Assembly: GCF_022234545.1 (NCBI RefSeq)
Contig: NZ_JAIEUI010000012.1
Location: 124,001-188,000, forward strand
DNA length: 64,000 bases
Reading direction: 5' to 3'
DNA from: Paenibacillus piscarius
GTDB taxonomy: Bacteria; Bacillota; Bacilli; Paenibacillales; Paenibacillaceae
Shown here: positions 1 to 9,354 of the stretch, piece by piece
Layout of the letters: each line of letters starts with the position of its first letter
Position numbering within the stretch: the first letter of the stretch is position 1
Translations under genes and position numbers: made by a program
Notes under the pieces: model-generated
What the model was told of the DNA's origin: nothing
What the model saw: the letters and a program-made list of their open reading frames with translations, nothing else
Databases searched by the model: none

Positions 1-3000
1 GTCGTGCCGGCCGGCAAGGCATCCGTGAATACCACATTATTGACCGCAGCGACACCGTTGTTGGTCAGAGTGACAGAGTAGGTAATCGTATCTCCGACAT
101 TGGTTGCGGTGGTTGCGGTGGTTTTGACAACCGCCAGATTGGGGTTCGAGACAGGGATCGTCAAGGTATTGGTCGGCACAGATCCCCCGAGCGTTCTTCC
201 GTCAGGCAGGGTGAAGCTGTAGGTAATATTGCCCTGGTTCACCAGGAGCTGCGGCGACGGCAGCGAGGTGATGACTACCGAGAAGGATACAGCTACGGTT
301 GCCCCCGGAGCGATTGTTCCGGCTGCGATCCCGGACGAGGGATTGGCCTGGGGCAGAGGCAGACCGTTAATCAGTACACTGTTCTCTACAAAGGCCGTGC
401 CGGCCGGGATATTATCCGTTACTGTCAGACTTGCCCCGTAGTTGCCGGTATTGGTGACGGTCAGGGTATAAGTGACTGTATCCCCGACGGTTGCATTCGT
501 TGTATTTCCGGTTTTGACTGCTGTGATATTCGGCTGGAAGACGGGAACCGCCACAGGATTCGAGAAGGTTGATCCGCTAAAAGAGACGCCCGACGTATAC
601 GTAACCGTAGCCTGATTGTTGATAGAGCTGCCCGCAGGCACAGAGGATACGGTGACACTGTAGGCGACCGTGGCTGTCGCTCCCACGGCGATGGTGCCGA
701 TGGAGACCCCGTTGGCCGGATTGGCACCGGGAAAAGGGACACCATTCACAGTTGTACTTCCTTGTACGAAGGCGGCCCCGCCAGGAGTAGGGTCGCTTAG
801 CAGGACATTATTAATAGGGTCGATTCCGTTATTCGTGATGCTCACGGTATAGGCGATGGAATCACCAACGGCTACAGAGGTTGAAGTGGAGCTCTTCACC
901 ACGGCTACATTGGGAGCAGACACGTTCACTGTTACAACATTGGACAGGGCTGTTCCTGTGAGCAGTCGTCCGTCGGGCGGGGTATACGTGTAGGTAGCAG
1001 AAGCCTGATTGACAAGCTGCTGCGGTGAAGGCAGTGAATTGATAATGACAATGAAGCTGACGGTGACGCTGGCGCCCGGGTTGACCGTGCCTACGGCAAT
1101 CCCTGTTGCCGGGGAAGCTCCCGGCTGCGGGAAACCGCCGACAATGACACTGTTCGGGTCGAAGACCGTGCCCGCAGGAATGTTATCTGTAAGGGTAACA
1201 TTTGCCGCAAGATTGCCTGTATTGCTGACCACAATCGTGTAGACGACGGTATCCCCGACAGTCTCATTGAGTTCGTCCGGGCTTTTGACAAGGGTGATCT
1301 GCGGCTGGGTTACCGGTGTAGTGGTGACGTTGGATGATGAAGAGCCGGAGAAGACCCCGGAGGTGAAACTGACTGTAGACTGGTTATTGATCTGTGCAGG
1401 AATCGGCACGGTTATCCTCACCTCGAATGTTACGGCAACAGAGGCCCCCGGGCCCAGGCTGCCGATTGGAATGCCGGCGGACGGAACTGCCAGCGGCTGG
1501 GAGATGCCGCCTGCAATTACGGTTCCGGGTATGAAGACTGCATTCTCAGGCAGAGAATCGCTGAGAATGATGTTGCTGACAGAGGCAGTGCTGTTGTTCG
1601 TCAGCAGGGATGTAAAGGTAAGGATGTCGCCGGTCACGGCATCGATCGCATTTACGCTTTTGACGATACTGACATTGGGGGCAGATACGGGAAGCGTCAA
1701 GGTGTTCGATACGGCGTTGCCGCCCAGCGTCCGCCCGTCCGGCAAGGTGAAGGAGAAGGAAGCAGCCGCTGAATTGGATAACTGCTGGTTCGGAGGCAAG
1801 GCCGTTACCGTAACGAGGAAGCTGACAATAACGCTGTCTCCAGGGGCTAACGGACCGACCGGAATGCCGGTCAGGGGGCTGTAGCCGGGCAACGGCGTAC
1901 CGCCAATGCTTACACTATTGGTCTCGAATACCGTCTGCGGCGGAAGGATGTCGGTCAGATTAAGTGTGGCTGCGATATTGCCGGTGTTGCTGGCCAGGAT
2001 GGAGAAGGATAGCAGACTGCCCACTGAAGCCTGTGCAGGGCTTGAGCTCTTGGTGAGGTTAATTACCGGAATGAAGACTGGAGTCTGTACCGTGTTCGAC
2101 AGAGCGGTACCGCTGAATGATCCTGCCGTGAACGATGCGCTGGCCCGGTTGCTGAGCTGAGGCGGGCTGGGTATCGAATTCGCATTAATCTGGAAGACCA
2201 CTGTGCTCGTGGTTCCCGCCGCCAGGGTGCCGAGGGCAATGCCGGTATTCGGATTGGCGGACGATACCGCTGCCCCGTTCACCGTGACCGTTCCCGCGAC
2301 CAAGGCACTGCCCGCCGGCACCGGATCGGACAACACCACATTGTTGACCGCTACTCCACTGGGATTGGACACTGAGACGGTATAGGTGAGATATTCTCCC
2401 ACGGCGACAGCGGTGCGGTTTGCGCTTTTGAGAATCGTGAGGTTGGGGGCAGAGACCGGAACCGTAACGGTGTTAGACACACTGCCCCCGGACAGGGCGC
2501 GTCCGCTGGGCAGCTGGTAGGTGTAGCTGCTGCTTCCCTGGTCCGTCAAGGTGGCCGGAGACGGCAGGGCTTGAACGGCGGTGCGGAAAGTAACCGTGAA
2601 GGCAGCCCCCGGAGCAACTGCTCCCAGCGGGATGCCGCTGACCGGGGAGTCGGAAGAGCGCACGGTTCCGTTCACCGTGACACTCCCGGGGACGAAGGCG
2701 GTTCCGGCCGGGATGGTATCAAATAAGGTGGCGGCTGCCGCAAGATTGCCTGTGTTCTGCACCTGGAGCGTGTACTGGACATTTCCGCCGACGGTGGCGC
2801 TGCCCGGGCTTGCGCTTTTGACAATGCCGATGACCGGCTGATACACAGGGGTCAAGGTCGTATTGGATTGAGAGATAGCAGTGAAAGTCCCTGAGCTATA
2901 GGAGGCTGAAGACTGGTTAACAAGCTGGCCGCCGACCGGCACAGCCGTGACATTCACCTGGAAGGTGACCGTCACACTGGTGCCGGCTGCAAGGGTACCG

Positions 3001-5036
3001 ATGGATATTCCCGCAGCCGGATCTGCGGATGGCCTTGTGACTCCGGCCACAGTCACACTTCCCTGCACCAGCGTGCTGCCGGCTGGGATTGGATCGGACA
3101 GCACGACATTCGTGATAGCGGCAATCCCGTTATTGGCAATCACCGAAGTATATTGCAGGGTATCGCCTACGGTGACATCCGGGAAGCTGGCATTCTTGGT
3201 GATCGTGACATTGGGCAGCCTCACCGGAATGGTCAGCGTGTTGGAGGCTGCACTTCCGCTCACGGTCCGTCCGTCAGGGACGGTGAAGGTGTATGCAGCG
3301 GTTGCCTGATCCACAAGCTGCGGCGGTGAGGGCAGGCTGTTCACCAGCACGCGGAACTGGACAGTAGAGCTGGCTCCGGCCGCGATGTTACCAATGGCGA
3401 TGCCTGCGGCCGGGTTGCCGGCCACCGGTGTCCCGTTCACCGTGAAGCTTCCCGCAACATATGTGCTTCCCGCCGGGATATTATCCGTGAGTGTAGTGAG
3501 CGCGCCGATATTGCCTGTATTGGAAATCTGCAGCGTATAGAGAATCTGGTCCCCGACGGTGGCATTGGTGGTGTTCGCGCTCTTGACGATGCCAAGAACC
3601 GGAGAATACACCGGCAGCGAGTTCGTATTGGACGGAATCACTCCGCTCACTGTCGGCCCGCCGGCCACACTCTGGAAGGTGAAGGCGGCAGTCGCGGTGT
3701 TGGGCACGAACTGCGGGCTGGGCAAGGAGGTCACCCTGGCTTGATATGTAGCCGTGACCGATGTGCCAAGTGCCAGGGAGCCAAGCGGGATGCCTGCAGT
3801 TATATCGTAAGTCGGACGGGGGACGCCGGCCACCACCATGCTTCCCGCGGCAAAGGTAAGTCCATCCGGCAGAGTGTCCGACAGAACCACACTTGCTGCG
3901 CTTGCAGTGCCGGTGTTGCTGACGGTTACCGTGTAGGTGACCAAATCGCCAACGATGGTGCCGGCCACATTTGCGTTTTTGGTGAGTGAGATCTTGGGTG
4001 CATTAATATCAATCTGCAGGGCGTTGGCATTGACGACATACGCGTCGCCTGATGTAGTGAGTGTCAGCAGGGCGGAGGACTGGTTGTTAACGAGGCGTGC
4101 AGACACATCCACATTGGTGATATCCCAGCCTTGGCGGCCGCCGATAATGTTGGTGCCCGGACTGCCGTTAGTCTGATTTCGGGTTCCAAAGGTTCCGGTG
4201 GTATTCAGATTGCCGGCATCATTGTTAATCTGCGAAGCGAAGAAGTTGTTGGCAAAATTATTGGGGCCCGACAGCGCCAATTGGGTGGTGGATGTAGCGC
4301 CGAATAGCGCCTGATCCCCTGAGCGGTTGGCATCTCCCTCCTGGGCGCTGAACAGAATACGGCCGCCGAGGGCGCCGGTGACCGGGGTAGCGAAGCCGGT
4401 AATGGTTGTAACCACCGGTGCCGAAGTAGACTGGACCAGGACAGCGCCTGCGCGCAGGGACATGTTGCGGAAGGGCAGAGACGGATTCTGATAGATCACG
4501 GCAAGGGTCCAGCCGGCATGGTTGGCCGTGGAGTCCCCGCTGATAACGATGGTGCCGACGACACCGCCGGTGATATAGGTTCCGGCCCCGGAGGCCTGGA
4601 TCGTACCCGTTACATTGGCAGACCGGACATAGGCGAGCGCTCCGCCGCCGAGATCCACAGAATTGGCCGTTGCCGCATCCGGCGTGACACTCACGGTGTT
4701 GCCAAGTGGTGTAATGAGGGAGATCGGATTGTTGATTGCTGAAGTGAGATTGACATTGCCGTTAACATACGAACCGCCCCAGATCAGCTCTGCGTACAGA
4801 ACCGTACTTCCGGCAGGAAGGGTCAGAATGGCGGCTGAGCTGTTGCTCTGGTACAGACTCGTAGTGCCCGCAGGATAAGTGCCGAATACGGAAGCGGTAT
4901 TCGTTGTAGTGAAGGCTCCGATACTGTCCAGCGTGCCGGGAACACCGGCAGTATCCGAGCGGCTAAGCCCCAGTGTGTTGCCTGTGAAGGTAATGGCACC
5001 TGTTGCATTAACCGTAGACCGGACAACTAGAGGAAT
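1..5036 (-). CDS. Giant DUF11-repeat cell-surface protein, C-terminal part beyond window edge
   Basis: The minus frame stays open from 5036 to the left edge, at least 1,678 codons without a stop. The N-terminal ~340 residues form a head domain (positions about 5036-4000; begins I/M-P-L-V-V-R-S-T-V-N-A-T-G). Then come about ten repeats of ~128 residues plus a partial one, of the DUF11 type: motifs such as VTLTNNG, DALPAGT and PGASVTVSF, each unit beginning near PN(L/V/I)xVVK. Such proteins are usually exported and cell-wall or exosporium associated. I see no classical signal peptide at the start, and the anchor is outside the window. A perfect AAGGAGGTGAT lies at 5051-5041. The best-placed start is ATT at 5036-5034, 8 nt after GGAGG. 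An in-frame GTG (5045-5043) lies inside the Shine-Dalgarno itself. Family assignment is firm; the exact start and function are inferred. Confidence 0.88.
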   Translation of the reverse strand, partial: MPLVVRSTVNATGAITFTGNTLGLSRSDTAGVPGTLDSIGAFTTTNTASVFGTYPAGTTSLYQSNSSAAILTLPAGSTVLYAELIWGGSYVNGNVNLTSAINNPISLITPLGNTVSVTPDAATANSVDLGGGALAYVRSANVTGTIQASGAGTYITGGVVGTIVISGDSTANHAGWTLAVIYQNPSLPFRNMSLRAGAVLVQSTSAPVVTTITGFATPVTGALGGRILFSAQEGDANRSGDQALFGATSTTQLALSGPNNFANNFFASQINNDAGNLNTTGTFGTRNQTNGSPGTNIIGGRQGWDITNVDVSARLVNNQSSALLTLTTSGDAYVVNANALQIDINAPKISLTKNANVAGTIVGDLVTYTVTVSNTGTASAASVVLSDTLPDGLTFAAGSMVVAGVPRPTYDITAGIPLGSLALGTSVTATYQARVTSLPSPQFVPNTATAAFTFQSVAGGPTVSGVIPSNTNSLPVYSPVLGIVKSANTTNATVGDQILYTLQISNTGNIGALTTLTDNIPAGSTYVAGSFTVNGTPVAGNPAAGIAIGNIAAGASSTVQFRVLVNSLPSPPQLVDQATAAYTFTVPDGRTVSGSAASNTLTIPVRLPNVTITKNASFPDVTVGDTLQYTSVIANNGIAAITNVVLSDPIPAGSTLVQGSVTVAGVTRPSADPAAGISIGTLAAGTSVTVTFQVNVTAVPVGGQLVNQSSASYSSGTFTAISQSNTTLTPVYQPVIGIVKSASPGSATVGGNVQYTLQVQNTGNLAAAATLFDTIPAGTAFVPGSVTVNGTVRSSDSPVSGIPLGAVAPGAAFTVTFRTAVQALPSPATLTDQGSSSYTYQLPSGRALSGGSVSNTVTVPVSAPNLTILKSANRTAVAVGEYLTYTVSVSNPSGVAVNNVVLSDPVPAGSALVAGTVTVNGAAVSSANPNTGIALGTLAAGTTSTVVFQINANSIPSPPQLSNRASASFTAGSFSGTALSNTVQTPVFIPVINLTKSSSPAQASVGSLLSFSILASNTGNIAATLNLTDILPPQTVFETNSVSIGGTPLPGYSPLTGIPVGPLAPGDSVIVSFLVTVTALPPNQQLSNSAAASFSFTLPDGRTLGGNAVSNTLTLPVSAPNVSIVKSVNAIDAVTGDILTFTSLLTNNSTASVSNIILSDSLPENAVFIPGTVIAGGISQPLAVPSAGIPIGSLGPGASVAVTFEVRITVPIPAQINNQSTVSFTSGVFSGSSSSNVTTTPVTQPQITLVKSPDELNETVGDTVVYTIVVSNTGNLAANVTLTDNIPAGTVFDPNSVIVGGFPQPGASPATGIAVGTVNPGASVTVSFIVIINSLPSPQQLVNQASATYTYTPPDGRLLTGTALSNVVTVNVSAPNVAVVKSSTSTSVAVGDSIAYTVSITNNGIDPINNVLLSDPTPGGAAFVQGSTTVNGVPFPGANPANGVSIGTIAVGATATVAYSVTVSSVPAGSSINNQATVTYTSGVSFSGSTFSNPVAVPVFQPNITAVKTGNTTNATVGDTVTYTLTVTNTGNYGASLTVTDNIPAGTAFVENSVLINGLPLPQANPSSGIAAGTIAPGATVAVSFSVVITSLPSPQLLVNQGNITYSFTLPDGRTLGGSVPTNTLTIPVSNPNLAVVKTTATTATNVGDTITYSVTLTNNGVAAVNNVVFTDALPAGT
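135..3990 (-). repeat. Tandem DUF11 coding repeats, ~385 bp unit
   Basis: Unit boundaries (the PNxxVVK segment on the minus strand) fall near 135, 525, 900, 1285, 1668, 2050, 2430, 2825, 3205, 3590 and 3985, a spacing of about 385 bp. Two unit types alternate. One carries a PDGRxL segment before its end, the other a FSGS/FSG segment, so the higher-order period is about 770 bp. Sequence identity between units is moderate at DNA level, so the array looks old rather than recently amplified. Confidence 0.8.
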
Positions 5037-5040
5037 GATT

Positions 5041-5051
5041 ATCACCTCCTT
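5041..5051 (-). promoter_or_regulatory. Ribosome binding site deciding an ATT start
   Basis: The minus strand reads AAGGAGGTGAT, fully complementary to the 16S rRNA 3' end. The following codons are ATA, ATC and ATT, then CCT CTA GTT. The spacing from GGAGG to ATT is 8 nt, ideal for initiation. No ATG lies nearby in frame. Confidence 0.7.
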
Positions 5052-5087
5052 AGAAATAATGGATGTGCCGGAGAGAGCCGGACAGCA

Positions 5088-5126
5088 CAAAAAAGCAGAC
5101 CAGCTCCTCGCAGGGAGCCAGTGTGC
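5088..5126 (-). terminator. Rho-independent terminator or leader hairpin upstream of the DUF11 gene
   Basis: On the minus strand a G/C-rich stem (GCACACTGGCTCC with GGAGCTGGTCTGC, some mismatches) is followed by six T. It lies 68 bp after the methyltransferase stop and only 36 bp before the DUF11 Shine-Dalgarno. It may simply terminate the methyltransferase transcript or act as an attenuator in the DUF11 leader. Confidence 0.6.
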
Positions 5127-5193
5127 TTCTTTCTTATCTGTGGTATTAGCCTATGTGTGATGTAGGGGAAATTTGTCTGTCCATTTCCAAAAT

Positions 5194-5838
5194 TTACAAC
5201 ACATTTAGTTTGCGTTGTGCCTGCAGCCGGCGTTCAAGCAGCGCCTGCGGCTCTGGATGGACCTGTCTGCTCATGAATTCCAGCTCCTCCGGGGTAACCG
5301 CCTGCTTCACAACCGCGAAATGATACATAATCTCGTGAACCACATTGGATTGCAGCGCCTTCAGCACCTCAAGCTCTTCTGTCTCATAGAGAGAGTCGTC
5401 AAAAGGATACTGATAGAACAGTTCCATCCGCAGCAGTCTGAAATCAAACGGCGGTACGGGCGCGGGGTAATCCGGAACCTCCGGGCAGAGCGGACCCGCC
5501 GGCGGCTGAAAGAAAGAGCCGGTGAAGTAGCGGGGAGTATACTCGTCGAACTTCTGCTTGAACATCGGATTGGAGGCATGAGGGAAGCTGTGGGCATAGG
5601 GTGAAAGCATACAGACCACCGCTTTGTGTGTACAGATCCGGTAAATCTCTGCCATTGCGGCATACAAGTCACTGACATAGGGCATCACCCGGCTGGCCAT
5701 GATGAATTCCGCAGTCTGATCCGGCAGGGGAATTCCCTCGCAAATGTCGCAGACGATATCTACTCCGGGGTAAGGCTTGCGGTCGATTCCCAGATAACCT
5801 GACTCTTTGCGGGTGCCGCAGCCGATATCGATTCTCAG
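5194..5838 (-). CDS. Class I SAM-dependent methyltransferase-like protein (CTG start)
   Basis: 214 residues. The N-terminus reads RIDIGCGTRKESGYLGID, a nucleotide-binding motif I (DIGCG) followed by an acidic residue (GID) at the end of beta-2 and an IPLPDQTAEFI segment like motif III of class I methyltransferases. Substrate unknown. The frame upstream is TGA-TTT-CCC-CTG. The only start with correct spacing is CTG at 5838-5836, 9 nt after GGAG of AAAAGGAG. Starting at the first ATG (5700) would remove the SAM-binding motif, so the longer form is preferred. It is transcribed divergently from the lipoprotein gene and ends before a terminator. Confidence 0.72.
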   Translation of the reverse strand: MRIDIGCGTRKESGYLGIDRKPYPGVDIVCDICEGIPLPDQTAEFIMASRVMPYVSDLYAAMAEIYRICTHKAVVCMLSPYAHSFPHASNPMFKQKFDEYTPRYFTGSFFQPPAGPLCPEVPDYPAPVPPFDFRLLRMELFYQYPFDDSLYETEELEVLKALQSNVVHEIMYHFAVVKQAVTPEELEFMSRQVHPEPQALLERRLQAQRKLNVL

Positions 5839-6024
5839 GGGAAATCACTCCTTTTGGCGTGCAGAATAAGGCTCTTTCCCTATTGTATTAATCCGGTGCA
5901 GCTCTGCTTACGGCTGATGCCCAGCTAGGTACGGCAAGTTTATGGAGCCGGGCTTGCGGGGTAATCCTTACTAAGGCCGGCGCCAGCCGCCAGCCTAACC
6001 GCAACCCATAGAGGAGGTAACATC

Positions 6025-6939
6025 ATGAGAACACAACGTTCGCTGCCTGCTATGACCGCAATTACTGCACTGCTGCTCACCTTAACGGCTTGCGGAGGAA
6101 ATGGCCTGCCGCAAGCCTACGGAGAACCGTCACCCGCAGCTTCCGGCGCTCCTGTTGAGACAACAGCTGCGCCTTCGGCAAGTCCGGTTCCCCAGCCTGG
6201 TCCTTCTGCAGCCTCAGAGGCGCAGAGCATTCAGGGTTCTGGCATTTATGTCGGACAGATGGATAACCATTCCGTTGAGATTGAGACGGAAGAAGGGCCG
6301 ACCGCCTTTGAGCTGGGAGCAGGAACGGAGAATGCACCCGATTCTCTGGAGATGGATGATCCTGTAGTCTTTGTATATACCGAACAAACTGTAGGAGACG
6401 ATCCGGACGTGACTCAGCGGATTCTGTCCCGTCTGGTTAAGGCAGACGGCGGGGAGGCTCCGCACGGGGCCGGAGTGCGCCCGGATACCCGGACCTTTAA
6501 GCTGAAGCTGGAGGGGATGGAGGAAGAGAGGACAGCCGCACTGGCTTCCGGTGAAGGATACTCCCTGTATGTATTTGATATCTTCGGCTTCGATGCGGCG
6601 AATGGGCGGTTGTCCATGAAGGCTGATCCGGACTATTATGCCGAAATTACCAGACTTCCTGCTGAATTCAATCTCGATCAGCTGGAACAGAAAGGGAGAG
6701 CAGAGCTTGCCCCTGTCGGCAGGGTTACTGCACTTAGTGAAGAAGAACGGGACCGGAGGATGTCAGATGTCCGTCTGTATCTTACCGCAACCCGTTCCGG
6801 GCTTACCCGCCAGGTTGCCGTGAAGGAAGTGGATGGACAAGGCTATCTGATCCGGCTGAACATCCCGCAGCGCGAGGCTTCAGAAGGGTTCGGCCCACAT
6901 GTGTATGCTTCGCTGGATTCTCTGGCTAACTCCTATTAA
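6025..6939 (+). CDS. Secreted lipoprotein of unknown function
   Basis: 304 residues. A lipoprotein signal peptide ends in LTAC with the lipidated cysteine at residue 23. A low-complexity Pro/Ala/Ser linker spans residues ~30-70, and a soluble domain rich in charged residues follows. No catalytic motif or named domain is recognised in that domain. The Shine-Dalgarno GAGGAGG (6011-6017) is well placed before ATG. The mature protein is expected on the outer face of the membrane. The next gene also encodes a secreted protein, but the 136-bp gap does not prove an operon. Confidence 0.65.
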   Translation: MRTQRSLPAMTAITALLLTLTACGGNGLPQAYGEPSPAASGAPVETTAAPSASPVPQPGPSAASEAQSIQGSGIYVGQMDNHSVEIETEEGPTAFELGAGTENAPDSLEMDDPVVFVYTEQTVGDDPDVTQRILSRLVKADGGEAPHGAGVRPDTRTFKLKLEGMEEERTAALASGEGYSLYVFDIFGFDAANGRLSMKADPDYYAEITRLPAEFNLDQLEQKGRAELAPVGRVTALSEEERDRRMSDVRLYLTATRSGLTRQVAVKEVDGQGYLIRLNIPQREASEGFGPHVYASLDSLANSY

Positions 6940-7075
6940 CACTCTTTTCACAGCTTTCATTTCATAATTCAAAGGTTTTAATTCTGTAACCAGTCTACGG
7001 AGAAACTTTTTTTGGCCTTCATGCGTCAAATGGATAGTGAAATGAGAATGTGTTCCTATCCGGGAGGGTGAGCTT

Positions 7076-9352
7076 GTGAGAAAAGTATGGATTTCGATTG
7101 TAGCAGGATTATTAATGTTCCCCATGTTGTTTCAGGCTCCTGCCCAAGCAGCGGCCAAACCCATCAGAATTATTATTGATGGAGTGACACTGGCCACCGA
7201 CCAGCCGCCGGTCATGGTGAACGGGCGGACGATGGTGCCTCTGCGGGCCATCTTCGAGGCCTTCAATGCCGACATCAAGTGGAATCAGAAGACACAGACG
7301 GTAACTGCTTCCCAAGGCGATACCACAATTGTACTCAAGATTGGCTCCAAGCTCGCAACGATGAATAACAAGGCAGTAACCCTCGACGTGCCGGGCCTGA
7401 ATCTGAAGGGGCGGACGATGGTGCCGACCCGGTTCGTCAGTGAAGCGCTCGGCCGGCAGGTAGGCTGGAACCCTTCTGCCCAGATTGTAACTATAACGAC
7501 ACCGGCTCCGGTGTTCGGCAATGCGGCGCCGGTCACAGGAGTAACCGCCCAGGATGTCGGCGATTACGGGGACGGACGGGACCTGCAGGTCAGCTTCAAC
7601 CGGGTAGCCGACGAGTCGCTTGTGGATCACTACCGTGTCCTGATACTCAAGGCGGGCACGCCGCTGAATCTGTCATCAGCACTTGAGGTAGGCTCCTACA
7701 ATTACTCCGTCGTTCTGGCAACAGGAGCGAATCCTGTAATGAAGCTGAATGCAGCGACACGCACCGTGGACGGTGACCTGATTAAGAATAATCAGGCATA
7801 TACCGCTTATGTTATTACGGTGGGTAAGGGGAACAACACCAGCGCGCTGTCCGGCCCGTCGGCTCCGGTTACGCTGGTTAACAGGACCGTACCGGCCTTC
7901 GGAACAGTGCAGGCCAATGACACGAATGATTACGGGGACGGCCGGGATCTCCTCGTCAGCTTCAACAAGCTGGCAGATGAGTCGAAGGTCAGCTTCTACC
8001 GGATCTTCGTGGTCAAGGCTGCGAATGCTTCCGCCTTCGACCGGGACAGAGCGAATGCGGTGTCCAGTGCCAATTACACGCAGATCAACAAGTCCGGCAA
8101 TAATCTGAGCTTGAACCTCTCCTCCGGTGCACGGGATACGGACGGGGCGCTGATCCGCACAGGAATCAGCTATCGGGTGTTCGCGCTGGCGGTAGACAGC
8201 AGCAATGCGGCCAATAATGTATTGTCCGCGCCTTCCGCGGCGCTTACCCTGACTACAGCCGGGATTTCGAATCTGAGTGTAGCCGATGTGAATGACTATA
8301 ATGACGGCCGGGATCTGAAGGTCTCGTTCACACATCCGTCTGACGAGAGCAACATCAGCCAGTACCGGATCATGGTTGTCCCTGTATCCAGCTACAGCAG
8401 CTTCAGTCTGAATGACGCCAATAATGTGCCTAATGGCTACTTCACGGCTGTAAGCACGTCCGGCTCATCCTCCGAGCAGGTGCTGAGCGCTTCCAGCAGG
8501 GATGTGCGGGGGAACTTCATCAAGAACGGAACGGGTTACCGGGTATACGTATTATCGGTCGCCAAAGGCAATAATCCGGGGGCTAATGTGTTGTCGGCTG
8601 CTTCCCCGGCCATTACACTGCTCAATACCTCAGGCCTGAGTGCTGTTACAGGCTTGAATGTAAGTGATGTGAATGATTATGGCGATGGACGGGATCTAAG
8701 GGTATCATTCACCCATGCCAGTGACGAAACCTACATCAGCCAGTACCGGATTCTTGTAGTACCGGTGAAGGATTACAGCAGCTTCAGCTTGAATGATGCG
8801 AACAATGCGGCTCACTATACCTCAATAGGCGTAGCCGGAAACAGCACCAGTCAGGTGCTGGAGGCTTCGGCCAGAGATGTGCGCGGCGCAGTGATTAAGC
8901 CGGGAATCAGCTACCGGGTGTATGTGCTGTCTGTGCGTAACGGGAACTACCCGGGACCGAACGCCTTGTCCGAGGGCTCGGCAGCGATCAGCCTGTCGGA
9001 GAAGCTTCCGGTTATTTCGGTAACGAATGTGACCTATGGCACGGATAACGGCAGAGTTGTCGTCCACTTCACCAAGTCTGCCCGGGAGACGAATCTTACG
9101 GAATACCGGGTATTCGTGGTTCCTGCCAGACAGAGCTTCGGTGCAGCAGAGGCGCTGGATGTGAAGTCCTCCAACTACAGAGCCGCTGCTCCTAACGGAA
9201 ACAACCAGACTGTATGGGCTGCAGACCGGGATGTTAACGGCAACGCTATTGTCAAAGGAACCAAGTACAAATTATATGTACTCTCCGTAGCCAATGCTTC
9301 AGGTGTGCAGAATGGCGGACTGTCCGATTCCAGTGAAGAATTTCAATTATAA
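7076..9352 (+). CDS. Secreted copper-amine-oxidase-N domain protein with five Fn-like repeats
   Basis: 758 residues, GTG start after GGGAGGG. A signal peptide covers residues 1-25 (ends APAQA-AA). Residues ~30-145 match the copper amine oxidase N-terminal (stalk) family: two copies of the hallmark NGRTMVPLR and KGRTMVPTRFVSEALG. Five ~122-residue repeats follow, beginning near residues 155, 275, 395, 520 and 645. They carry a DYGDGRDLxVSF motif, then YRIxVV, a serine-rich core and YRVYVLSV. The fifth repeat is the most divergent. These domains bind surfaces or partners in other Bacillota; no catalytic residues are seen. A structural or adhesive wall-associated role is inferred. The gene ends at a shared terminator facing the next minus-strand gene. 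Confidence 0.75.
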   Translation: MRKVWISIVAGLLMFPMLFQAPAQAAAKPIRIIIDGVTLATDQPPVMVNGRTMVPLRAIFEAFNADIKWNQKTQTVTASQGDTTIVLKIGSKLATMNNKAVTLDVPGLNLKGRTMVPTRFVSEALGRQVGWNPSAQIVTITTPAPVFGNAAPVTGVTAQDVGDYGDGRDLQVSFNRVADESLVDHYRVLILKAGTPLNLSSALEVGSYNYSVVLATGANPVMKLNAATRTVDGDLIKNNQAYTAYVITVGKGNNTSALSGPSAPVTLVNRTVPAFGTVQANDTNDYGDGRDLLVSFNKLADESKVSFYRIFVVKAANASAFDRDRANAVSSANYTQINKSGNNLSLNLSSGARDTDGALIRTGISYRVFALAVDSSNAANNVLSAPSAALTLTTAGISNLSVADVNDYNDGRDLKVSFTHPSDESNISQYRIMVVPVSSYSSFSLNDANNVPNGYFTAVSTSGSSSEQVLSASSRDVRGNFIKNGTGYRVYVLSVAKGNNPGANVLSAASPAITLLNTSGLSAVTGLNVSDVNDYGDGRDLRVSFTHASDETYISQYRILVVPVKDYSSFSLNDANNAAHYTSIGVAGNSTSQVLEASARDVRGAVIKPGISYRVYVLSVRNGNYPGPNALSEGSAAISLSEKLPVISVTNVTYGTDNGRVVVHFTKSARETNLTEYRVFVVPARQSFGAAEALDVKSSNYRAAAPNGNNQTVWAADRDVNGNAIVKGTKYKLYVLSVANASGVQNGGLSDSSEEFQL

Positions 9353-9354
9353 AT

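Noticed and set aside
229..4176. Many plus-strand open frames of 60-205 codons across the DUF11 region
   Set aside because: All are antisense to a single continuous DUF11 reading frame; they repeat because the gene repeats.
5043..5045. GTG as start of the DUF11 gene
   Set aside because: It lies inside the AAGGAGGTGAT ribosome site itself and has no upstream Shine-Dalgarno; kept only as an alternative.
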